In this document: one piece after another, positions 57,542 through 64,000 of the stretch
Numbering within the stretch: position 1 is the first letter of the stretch
How the letters are laid out: each line of letters begins with the position of its first letter
DNA from: JASJBU01 sp963790775
GTDB taxonomy: Bacteria; Pseudomonadota; Gammaproteobacteria; Chromatiales; Chromatiaceae
Reading direction: 5' to 3'
Length of the DNA: 64,000 nucleotides
Assembly (NCBI GenBank): GCA_963790775.1
Contig: CAWBPR010000018.1
Location: 1-64,000 of the forward strand
Translations under genes and position numbers: made by a program
The notes under the pieces: generated by a model
The model's input: only the letters and a program-made list of their open reading frames with translations
What the model was told of the DNA's origin: nothing
Database searches by the model: none

Positions 57542-58951
57542 TCAGGCCTGGGCGGCACGCTGACGGATAAATTCCAACGCTTTATCGATGCGCCGCAGGG
57601 TAGCCTCTTTACCCACCAGAAACAGGGTAATATCGATGCCGGGTGATGCAGCGCGACCGGCTACCGCCACCCGCAACGGCTGAGCCACTTTTCCCATCTT
57701 AAGTTCCAGGGCCTCGGAAACTCTTTCAACCTGGACATGCAGCGCCTCGGGGCTCCATTCCTCCAAAGCCGCTAGCGCCTCGCGCATCATTTCCAGGGGT
57801 TGCTGGGCGGCAACACGCAAGTGCTTCTTGGCGGCTGTCTCATCAAAGGCCTTAAAGTCTCGATAACAGAAAGCGCTGATCTCCGCCATCTCCACCAGGG
57901 TCTTAGCCCTTTCCTGATGGGCCATCGCCACCTGCACAAGATCCGGACCCTGAGCCGGATCTATCCCCAGGTTGCCCATATGCGGACTCAGCAGATGGGC
58001 AACCCGCTGGGGACTGTCTTCTTTTATATAATGTTGATTCAGCCACAACAGTTTTTCGGTGTTGAAACTGGATGCTGCTTTGTTCACCGCATCAATATCG
58101 AACAACTCAATCATCTCGTCCAGGCTGAATATCTCCTGGTCGCCATGAGACCAGCCCAGACGCACCAGATAGTTGAGCAGAGCTTCCGGCAGGAAACCGT
58201 CATCTCGATACTGCATCACACTCACGGCGCCATGGCGCTTGGAGAGACGCGCTCCGTCATCCCCCAGGATCATTGGAACATGGCCATACTTTGGCAACGC
58301 TTTGCCTAATGCCCGCAGAATATTGATCTGCTTCGGAGTATTGTTGAGATGATCGTCTCCCCTGATTACATGGCTGATCTCCATATCCATATCATCCACC
58401 ACCACCGTTAGATTGTAGGTTGGCGAACCATCGGTACGGCGGATGATCAGATCATCCAGTTCCTCATTGTTGAATGCCACGCGCCCTCGGATCAGGTCAT
58501 CCACCACGACTGTGCCGCTATCGGGATTGCGGAAACGAATCACATGCGGCTCGTCAGGCTCAATACTCTTATCCCGGCAATGGCCATCATATCGTGGTTT
58601 CTCCTTGTGCTTCATCGCCTCTTCGCGCAGATTATCAAGACGCTCGCGCGTGCAATTGCAACGATAAGCCAATCCCTGGTCCATCAATTGCCCAATCACT
58701 TCGTTATAGCGCTCAAATCGGTGAGTTTGATAAAAGGGACCCTCATCATATTCCAGGCCCAACCAGGTCATCCCCTCCAGAATCGCATTAACCGACTCCG
58801 CAGTAGACCGCTCCAGGTCTGTATCCTCGATGCGCAGGACAAACTTTCCGCCATGCTTGCGGGCGTAGAGCCAGGAAAAAAGTGCGGTGCGTGCGCCTCC
58901 CACATGTAAATAGCCTGTGGGACTGGGGGCAAAACGTGTTCGGACTGTCAT
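57542..58951 (-). CDS. gltX: Glutamyl-tRNA synthetase
   Basis: GltX charges tRNA-Glu. The 469-residue class I enzyme starts MTVRTRFAPSPTGYLHVGGA (HIGH as HVGG), has RIEDTDLERST, HVIRGDDHLNNTPKQI, the KMSKS motif as ARLSKRHGA, and the C-terminal anticodon domain. It shares a divergent gap with tRNA-Val. Confidence 0.98.
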   Translation of the reverse strand: MTVRTRFAPSPTGYLHVGGARTALFSWLYARKHGGKFVLRIEDTDLERSTAESVNAILEGMTWLGLEYDEGPFYQTHRFERYNEVIGQLMDQGLAYRCNCTRERLDNLREEAMKHKEKPRYDGHCRDKSIEPDEPHVIRFRNPDSGTVVVDDLIRGRVAFNNEELDDLIIRRTDGSPTYNLTVVVDDMDMEISHVIRGDDHLNNTPKQINILRALGKALPKYGHVPMILGDDGARLSKRHGAVSVMQYRDDGFLPEALLNYLVRLGWSHGDQEIFSLDEMIELFDIDAVNKAASSFNTEKLLWLNQHYIKEDSPQRVAHLLSPHMGNLGIDPAQGPDLVQVAMAHQERAKTLVEMAEISAFCYRDFKAFDETAAKKHLRVAAQQPLEMMREALAALEEWSPEALHVQVERVSEALELKMGKVAQPLRVAVAGRAASPGIDITLFLVGKEATLRRIDKALEFIRQRAAQA

Positions 58952-59023
58952 TTTGGTATTTCTGGGCCTGAAGCTGGAAAAGATGGGATTCTACCAGACC
59001 CGTGGAATTTCGGCAGAGTCTGT

Positions 59024-59052
59024 TTGACGTCATGTGGCGTCGGAACTAGAAT
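59024..59052 (+). promoter_or_regulatory. Sigma-70 promoter of tRNA-Val
   Basis: TTGACG (59024-59029) and TAGAAT (59047-59052) are 17 bases apart. The GC-rich stretch after the -10 box is like stable RNA promoters under stringent control. The tRNA begins 20 bases on. Confidence 0.8.
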
Positions 59053-59072
59053 AGCCCGTCTTCGCTTGAAGA

Positions 59073-59148
59073 GGGCGTATAGCTCAGCTGGGAGAGCGCT
59101 GCAGTCACATTGCAGAGGTCACAGGTTCGATCCCTGTTACGCCCACCA
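59073..59148 (+). tRNA. tRNA-Val(CAC)
   Basis: A 76-base cloverleaf with encoded CCA: acceptor GGGCGTA/TACGCCC, D arm GCTCAGCTGGGAGAGC, anticodon stem CTGCA/TGCAG with loop GTCACAT giving CAC, T arm ACAGGTTCGATCCCTGT. It reads GUG. The G at position 32 of the loop, where a pyrimidine is usual, is uncommon. Confidence 0.93.
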
Positions 59149-59390
59149 TATCCCATTGATAATCTGATATATTTCCACTTACAGCCGCAGCACAAGGAAG
59201 ATGGATTGGCAGCAGGATAAATGCCTGCTCCACGATAAGGAGTGGGCCGAAACTGACAATCAATGACACTCCGGAAAGACGTTCCCTGCCTCCAGTCATC
59301 GAAACGGACCCTTTCCCCTTACCTGAATATCTAGATCGTTAAGTCCACTGAGCGCGAAATTGCAGGAAACAAAGTTGGGTGCAGCGTTAT

Positions 59391-59654
59391 TCAGCCACAA
59401 AACATCACTCCAACACCGTTCGCTAGTCTATGTACAATCCTGACTTTTAACAGCGTCGCCTCTTCCGGCGTATCAAGCGCCTGAACCTGCATCACAGCTC
59501 CAACCATGGGAAGTTCTTCACCATCACTAAAGATAAACATCCCTCCATCAGATATGTCTCTAGCTTTCAATATTAGTTCTCCAAAAGAAGGATGGAGAAC
59601 CTTCACTCTGACCGCAAGAGAAATCCGCGGTGATTTTCGTTGGTCTTCGATCAT
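59391..59654 (-). CDS. PilZ-domain protein
   Basis: An 87-residue single-domain PilZ protein. The c-di-GMP-binding pieces are seen: an RxxxR-type start (RKSPRISLAVRV) and the D-x-S-x-x-G piece as DISDGGMFI. Such short proteins act as c-di-GMP effectors for motility or secretion partners. The ATG at 59654 has no strong ribosome site. It lies 121 bases downstream of the Mla operon's last gene, and could be read from it or alone. Confidence 0.85.
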   Translation of the reverse strand: MIEDQRKSPRISLAVRVKVLHPSFGELILKARDISDGGMFIFSDGEELPMVGAVMQVQALDTPEEATLLKVRIVHRLANGVGVMFCG

Positions 59655-59775
59655 ACGCTTTTAATATTCAAGTCTTATTGACGATATAGTCTAATTCATT
59701 TTCTGATCTTCAAATTAATGCTGATGCCCATGCTGACAATGAGATACATCCTTAACTGAAATTCAGTCTGGTCAT

Positions 59776-60399
59776 TCAAATGGATTCTACAGACGATATT
59801 AGATCGTTAGATAATTTCTGATAAATATCAGCCAAACCAATGTTAAACGCGCGCACAGTTGCTGCCATAGATCCATCATCAGCTTTAATTATTTCCGTAT
59901 AATCTTGAGAAAAAATAGGAGTATTGCGCTTTGTATTAAATGTCCTCAAGCCGAGCGATATCCTTACAAATACTTCACCATTATTATGTAATTCTCGTTC
60001 GAAGTTTTTTAGCTCGAGGTTTAGCATTATGCCATCATGCTGCCGAATCTCGCTTTCAACGACATGCTGTGCAACAGCTGCGTCTCTCAAGTAACGAATG
60101 AATTGCTCTCGTACCAAGACGGCAGGTTTGTCTATCCAGTAGTGATAGTGATGATACTTAAGAGTTTCAGGACTGTCTTCCTGAGCATATAACATTGCTC
60201 TTTCATGATAGATACCGTAGGCTTTTACACGCTCCACAACTAATGTTTCATTGATTATTGTCGCGGATATTTTGTTTACATTGTTTATTTGGCTCAACCT
60301 GTAATAGTGATCTTCTGGCATGGATGATGACGAAGCACATCCAATCAATACAACAGATAGACTGATTACAGCCGCCAAACAATAGCGTACTTTATTCAC
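59776..60399 (-). CDS. Mla-operon auxiliary lipoprotein (PqiC/ABC-type transport auxiliary family)
   Basis: A 207-residue protein starting with GTG at 60399 (a TTG at 60417 would add six residues). The N-terminus has a lipobox, VLIGCASSS, so it is exported and acylated. The remainder resembles PqiC-like auxiliary lipoproteins: YYRLSQINN at the start, then VVERVKAYGIYHERAMLYAQ and YHYWIDKPAVLVREQFIRYL. PqiC works with PqiB, an MCE protein, at the outer membrane. It overlaps the end of the MCE gene by eight bases and ends the operon. It takes the place a soluble MlaC would hold in E. coli. Confidence 0.75.
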   Translation of the reverse strand: MNKVRYCLAAVISLSVVLIGCASSSSMPEDHYYRLSQINNVNKISATIINETLVVERVKAYGIYHERAMLYAQEDSPETLKYHHYHYWIDKPAVLVREQFIRYLRDAAVAQHVVESEIRQHDGIMLNLELKNFERELHNNGEVFVRISLGLRTFNTKRNTPIFSQDYTEIIKADDGSMAATVRAFNIGLADIYQKLSNDLISSVESI

Positions 60400-61339
60400 T
60401 GGCCACCCCGACTTCAACCGGAGGTTTGTTACTCAATAAAAGACCTGGGTTTTGACGAATTTTACGACTGAACTCATTTAGATTGTGAGTTGTACCATCG
60501 AGATTCTGTAGAATATCGTCAGTGTGTCGAGAAAGATCCTCGAGTGATTGTCTCAAGGCATCTATGGCTATACTGATATCCTGACGGTTGTCTTTAATCA
60601 TACCACTCGTTGCAGTGACTAACGTATCCGCATTTGCCTGGGTCTTCAGCAGTCCAGTTGATAACATGAGTAAATTAGAAGACAATTTTTCTGTATTCGA
60701 CATTATGACATCTATTTTATGAGCATTTTCCTCACCCAATAACTCAGGCAATCGATTTGCACTGCTTTGCAGCGTAACAATCAGTTCCTGGATTCCTCCA
60801 AGGATTACCGGAAGTCTCTCATCTACATGATTGCCTAGTGTCGAGATGCTTGTGTTCAAATTATCCAACAAGGGGCGGACAGTATCCCTAAGCAGGATAC
60901 TGACGTCATTGGCAACGGTATTTACAGTGGTAAAGAGATTATCATTCTGGATGCCTTTCAGCTCCGATCCCAGCGGCAGAAATTCCATACTCGAGCCCTC
61001 ATCAATATTAATGACTGTTTCTGCCAACAATCCTTCTGAATAGATTCGAGCAGCACTGTCAAGCGGTATACTCCAACCATCTCGTATCAATAGGTTAACT
61101 CTATAACGCACCCCGTCTGCATAGCGCCCAGGTACTATTTTTGTTACAGAACCGACCTTAAAGCCTTCATAGGTAACAGGAGTTCCTTCTTTCAATCCTC
61201 CAACATTTGGATAGATGACATAATATGGATCGTTTTCGTCAACTCCACCTGTCAGTCGAAATAACGAGTAGAGGAGTAATGTGATTGTTCCCAACACTAC
61301 GATACCGACAATCAGATAATTGACATTCTCTCTTTTCAT
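60392..61339 (-). CDS. MCE-domain lipid-transfer protein, MlaD-like
   Basis: A 315-residue inner-membrane-anchored protein. One span near 8-28 (YLIVGIVVLGTITLLLYSLF) leads to the MCE domain (YYVIYPNVGGLKEGTPVTYEG, GFKVGSVTKI, LLAETVINIDEG), then a long helical tail (about 150 residues) with heptad-like hydrophobics that may form a tunnel. E. coli MlaD is shorter (183); the long tail resembles PqiB/YebT-type or Pseudomonas Ttg2C-like members. It overlaps the ATPase stop by four bases. Confidence 0.9.
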   Translation of the reverse strand: MKRENVNYLIVGIVVLGTITLLLYSLFRLTGGVDENDPYYVIYPNVGGLKEGTPVTYEGFKVGSVTKIVPGRYADGVRYRVNLLIRDGWSIPLDSAARIYSEGLLAETVINIDEGSSMEFLPLGSELKGIQNDNLFTTVNTVANDVSILLRDTVRPLLDNLNTSISTLGNHVDERLPVILGGIQELIVTLQSSANRLPELLGEENAHKIDVIMSNTEKLSSNLLMLSTGLLKTQANADTLVTATSGMIKDNRQDISIAIDALRQSLEDLSRHTDDILQNLDGTTHNLNEFSRKIRQNPGLLLSNKPPVEVGVASE

Positions 61340-62160
61340 ATCCCCGCCAGATTATCTGTTAGACGACGCATGTATTCATCAGCATCTACAATCACATCCT
61401 CTGCGCGTCTGTTCAATATATTCTGCACTCTCATGTTACGGCTGTTCTTCACTTCATCAACAGTGCCAGTAATAATAATTTGTCCTTTGTCCAAAACCGT
61501 AATCCTATCTGCTATCCTAAAGGCACTTTCTAATTCATGAGTCACAACTACAATCGTCACCCCCATAGCCTGTTGCAGACGTAGAATAAGCTCATCCAAA
61601 TCCGCTGAAACAACAGGGTCCAGACCAGCTGAAGGCTCATCAAAAAAAAGCAGTTTCGGGTCCATGACTATTGCACGCGCAAGTGCTGCTCGTTTTATCA
61701 TCCCCCCAGAAAGCTGTGATGGCATGAGTTTTCCAAAACCCGCAAGATTGACAACTTCGAGTTTCATGCGAGCAATAATACGAATAGTATTGTCATCCAG
61801 GCGGGTATGCTCCCGTAGAGGAAATGCAACATTTTCTTCAACAGACAGTGAGTTGAAGAGTGCACCCCCTTGGAATGCAACACCTATTTTCTGGCGCATG
61901 TAATGGAGTTGAGTAGAAGACATAGTTTGGATATCTTTTCCAAACAAGCGTATCAGTCCGGATGATGGTTGATGCAGTGACAACATTTGCCGCAAGAGCG
62001 TGGATTTTCCTGAACCACTACCGCCCATAATGACCATTATCTCGCCAGGCCGAATAGATAGATTTAATCCATAAAGTATTTGTCTGGCGCCATAATATGT
62101 AACCAGATTTTCTATTTCTATAATAGGATCATTACTATTGTACTTCAGGTTAACTTTCAT
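61336..62160 (-). CDS. ABC transporter ATPase, MlaF-like
   Basis: A 274-residue ATPase using the ATG at 62160. The P-loop GGSGSGKSTLLRQ, Q-loop, signature LSGGMIKRAALARAI, Walker B LLFFDEPSAGLDP and H-loop VVVTHEL are present. The GGMIKRAALARA form is that of MlaF. It energises lipid transfer by the neighbouring permease and MCE protein. The order is mlaE, mlaF, mlaD. Confidence 0.93.
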   Translation of the reverse strand: MKVNLKYNSNDPIIEIENLVTYYGARQILYGLNLSIRPGEIMVIMGGSGSGKSTLLRQMLSLHQPSSGLIRLFGKDIQTMSSTQLHYMRQKIGVAFQGGALFNSLSVEENVAFPLREHTRLDDNTIRIIARMKLEVVNLAGFGKLMPSQLSGGMIKRAALARAIVMDPKLLFFDEPSAGLDPVVSADLDELILRLQQAMGVTIVVVTHELESAFRIADRITVLDKGQIIITGTVDEVKNSRNMRVQNILNRRAEDVIVDADEYMRRLTDNLAGI

Positions 62161-62181
62161 CAGATTTGATGGCTCAACCAA

Positions 62182-62976
62182 TCAGCGGTTAAGAAAAAAT
62201 GTAAATATCATATCTGCAACCACAATTGCTGCGATGGAAAATACGACGGATCTTGTAGTAGCCCGACCCAAGCCTTCAGCGCCTCCTTTTACGGAAAACC
62301 CATTACTACAGCCAATTAACGCTATTAAAATGCCAAACACCATGCTTTTATAGAGTCCCTGAGCCACATCAAAAACTGAAAGAATATCAAAACATCGATT
62401 GATAAATGTCTCCAAGGATATTTTGAGTATCACTGCTGTGTAGATACCGCCTCCAAGCAAAGCGGCAGTATCAGCCAGGATCGTAAGAACTGGCATCATA
62501 ATCATCATAGCTAACAACACAGGCGCAACAAGATAACGGACCGGGTCAATGCCGATGACCCTAAGCGCATCAATCTCCTGTGACATCTGCATCGATCCAA
62601 TTTTAGCTGCAATAGAAGATCCAGAGCGCCCTGCAACAATAATTGCAGCGATCAGAACACCGAATTCTCGTGTTACAGAATAGGCTATACCAGGAACTAC
62701 TTGAGATTCTGCATCAAACTCCTGCAAGGTGGTAATACCTTGGATTGCCATCATGACTCCATTAGAAAATGATAAAAGGAGAACCACGGGAATAGCCAGA
62801 ACTCCGATTGACATCATTTCTGAGACTATTGAAACAACTCTAACCGGCTGCCTCACTAAAGGGCCGTAAAGCAACCAATAAATACTTTCAACGAGTAAAG
62901 AAAAACTATAACCAACTTCCTCTATGACTGATAATGTGGTTTTTCCCAGTTTTTCAATGATGAGAGTAAGTTTCAT
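62182..62976 (-). CDS. ABC transporter permease, MlaE-like
   Basis: A 264-residue inner-membrane permease with five to six spans. The MlaE signature is seen in REFGVLIAAIIVAGRSGSSI, followed by AKIGSMQMSQEIDALRVIGI and DPVRYLVAPVLLAMMIMMP. It forms the core of the transporter with MlaF. It follows the STAS gene by 12 bases. Confidence 0.94.
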   Translation of the reverse strand: MKLTLIIEKLGKTTLSVIEEVGYSFSLLVESIYWLLYGPLVRQPVRVVSIVSEMMSIGVLAIPVVLLLSFSNGVMMAIQGITTLQEFDAESQVVPGIAYSVTREFGVLIAAIIVAGRSGSSIAAKIGSMQMSQEIDALRVIGIDPVRYLVAPVLLAMMIMMPVLTILADTAALLGGGIYTAVILKISLETFINRCFDILSVFDVAQGLYKSMVFGILIALIGCSNGFSVKGGAEGLGRATTRSVVFSIAAIVVADMIFTFFLNR

Positions 62977-62988
62977 TGATCAGTATTG

Positions 62989-63330
62989 TTATATTTTACT
63001 AAGTCTGTCGCCAACCGATTCGAAGATAGGAAAGACTTGATCCAATCGTGCCAGTCTTATTACATTCATCGCGGTGTCACTAACGCCGATAAGTGCAAAA
63101 TCGACCCCTAGACCTTTTGATACCTGATACCCTTCCACAAGGCTGGCAATTCCTGAACTGTCGATATACTCAACAGCCGAAAGGTCAACCAGCATATTTT
63201 CTTTTCTTTGCAGATTATCAAGAATAGTTTTGCGCGCGTCAGGCGAACAGCTAAGATCCACATCACCGGTCAGACAAACAACATTAAAACCAGATTTCTT
63301 ATAGACTTCATATGACATGTCAGTAACCAT
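62989..63330 (-). CDS. STAS-domain protein (anti-anti-sigma or MlaB-like)
   Basis: A 113-residue single STAS domain with the conserved VDLSAVEYIDSSGIASLVEG; the serine pair in DSSG is the site phosphorylated in RsbV/SpoIIAA by an anti-sigma kinase. In Mla systems the STAS protein MlaB binds MlaF and is not phosphorylated. Here it lies between a kinase gene and MlaE, so it could serve either job or both. Start may be the ATG at 63330 or 63318; neither has a strong ribosome site. Confidence 0.88.
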   Translation of the reverse strand: MVTDMSYEVYKKSGFNVVCLTGDVDLSCSPDARKTILDNLQRKENMLVDLSAVEYIDSSGIASLVEGYQVSKGLGVDFALIGVSDTAMNVIRLARLDQVFPIFESVGDRLSKI

Positions 63331-63336
63331 ATTGCG

Positions 63337-63756
63337 TTATATATATTTAATGAGCGTCAGTGTATTACCACGTCCACTACATTCCCCGTATTCAACCTCA
63401 TCCATAATCTTTTTCATAAAATGAACCCCTAAACCACCCGGACGTATATTTGAGAGGTTTCTTGATTTAATGCGTGATAGATCTACGCATGGCGCATCGT
63501 CCTGTAGATTAAAAACAATCCCCTTCTGATTACGTATGATTGTTAGATGAATCTCTCTATCAGGTTCATTCTTATAGGCATGCTGTATGATATTCATACA
63601 TGCTTCATTCACTGCTAATACTAAATTTCCGCACAATGAATCATCAATGCCGATATATTGTGCAGTGTCTTTTATTACGCAGCGTAACAGCCTTAACCTG
63701 CTCGCCGCAGCTGCAATTCTGCATTCTATGATTTTCTCTTCTACTCCTTCCGGCAT
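63337..63756 (-). CDS. RsbW/SpoIIAB-like serine kinase (HATPase_c_2)
   Basis: A 139-residue GHKL ATPase. The N-box NEACMNIIQHAYK and the late glycine loop RPGGLGVHFMKKIMDEV match RsbW-type kinases that phosphorylate STAS partners. The middle motif reads DDAPCVD, with the expected D and a substitution for the usual glycine. Its start touches the phosphatase stop and it precedes the STAS gene by six bases, so all three belong together. Confidence 0.88.
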   Translation of the reverse strand: MPEGVEEKIIECRIAAAASRLRLLRCVIKDTAQYIGIDDSLCGNLVLAVNEACMNIIQHAYKNEPDREIHLTIIRNQKGIVFNLQDDAPCVDLSRIKSRNLSNIRPGGLGVHFMKKIMDEVEYGECSGRGNTLTLIKYI

Positions 63757-63757
63757 A

Positions 63758-64000
63758 TCAGGCTTCGATCAGCATGATGGTTAGATCATCATCAAATCCT
63801 AACGACCTGGTCCGAACGTCAGCGATGATATGTTGCAGTCTTTCGATTGGTTTTTTATCCCTGTATTTCACGAGCAAAGCAAGCAGTCCATCCCTTTCTA
63901 GTCGCTGTGTAACAGACAGCCTGGCCTCCAGAAGCCCATCTGTGTAAAGGTAGAGACTGTTACTCCCCAATAAAAATTCGGTAGAATGGAACATCATGTC
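63758..64000 (-). CDS. SpoIIE/RsbU-type PP2C phosphatase, C-terminal part only
   Basis: The frame runs off the window edge; only about 80 residues are seen. They contain LYLYTDGLLEAR and GFDDDLTIMLIE, the metal-binding aspartate motifs at the end of SpoIIE/RsbU PP2C domains. The N-terminus, which often holds a receiver, PAS or HAMP sensor, lies outside. Next genes are the kinase and STAS protein it would act on. Confidence 0.85.
   Translation of the reverse strand, partial: DMMFHSTEFLLGSNSLYLYTDGLLEARLSVTQRLERDGLLALLVKYRDKKPIERLQHIIADVRTRSLGFDDDLTIMLIEA

Noticed and set aside
59105..59299. Minus frame of 64 residues over the tRNA-Val 3' end
   Set aside because: It overlaps the tRNA gene and has no domain.
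1..64000. CRISPR array, prophage or rRNA operon
   Set aside because: No regularly spaced direct repeats, phage structural genes or rRNA sequence were found.

Overview
The window reads as a chromosome segment of a gammaproteobacterium. The gene order queG / nnr-tsaE-amiB-mutL-miaA-hfq-hflX-hflK-hflC-DUF2065-hisZ-purA, together with cmoA-cmoB, lptF-lptG, mrcB, cvpA-purF and glnS-gltX, is typical of that class. A sulfur-oxidising Chromatiales-type or symbiont lineage is my guess from overall gene style. Nothing in the window proves it.

Layout. 0-8 kb is an accessory, partly decayed stretch: a serine-hydrolase lipoprotein cut by the window edge, two GNAT acetyltransferases, a histidine phosphatase with an in-frame stop, a small secreted protein, a winged-helix/TPR membrane regulator, a frameshifted exported rhodanese and a ParE-toxin remnant. 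8-16 kb holds a YheT-type hydrolase, cmoA-cmoB, a UMF1-type transporter and a PAS histidine kinase with its FixJ-like regulator; a minus-strand terminator with no gene upstream of it suggests a small RNA or leader. 16-35 kb is the housekeeping core (pabB, purA, hisZ, hflKC, hflX, hfq, miaA, mutL, amiB, tsaE, nnr, queG, a DinG/YoaA-type helicase). 35-45 kb holds a large PilZ/DUF1631/GGDEF/EAL protein, a composite palindromic element, PBP1b, lptG-lptF and a radical SAM protein. 45-52 kb is a plus-strand unit of TonB-dependent receptor, periplasmic binding protein and BarA-like hybrid kinase, followed by murI and a TauD-like dioxygenase. 53-59 kb holds purF, cvpA, tRNA-Ala(GGC), glnS, gltX and tRNA-Val(CAC). 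59-64 kb holds a PilZ protein and a minus-strand operon joining a partner-switching module (PP2C phosphatase, RsbW-like kinase, STAS protein) to an Mla-type lipid transporter (MlaE, MlaF, MlaD, auxiliary lipoprotein).

How the genes work together. Envelope biogenesis dominates: LPS export (LptFG), peptidoglycan synthesis and splitting (PBP1b, MurI, AmiB), HflKC and Mla lipid transport. tRNA modification and charging (MiaA, CmoA/B, QueG, TsaE, GlnS, GltX) and purine synthesis (PurA, PurF) are the second theme.

Two things need care. Several conserved genes (rhodanese, nnr, queG, the helicase twice, lptF) are broken by small indels. Four of these indels lie within 3.4 kb (30.87-34.24 kb), which may be sequence error rather than real gene loss. 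The most interesting biology is the partner-switch plus Mla operon at the right end and the receptor/binding-protein/kinase operon at 45-51 kb.
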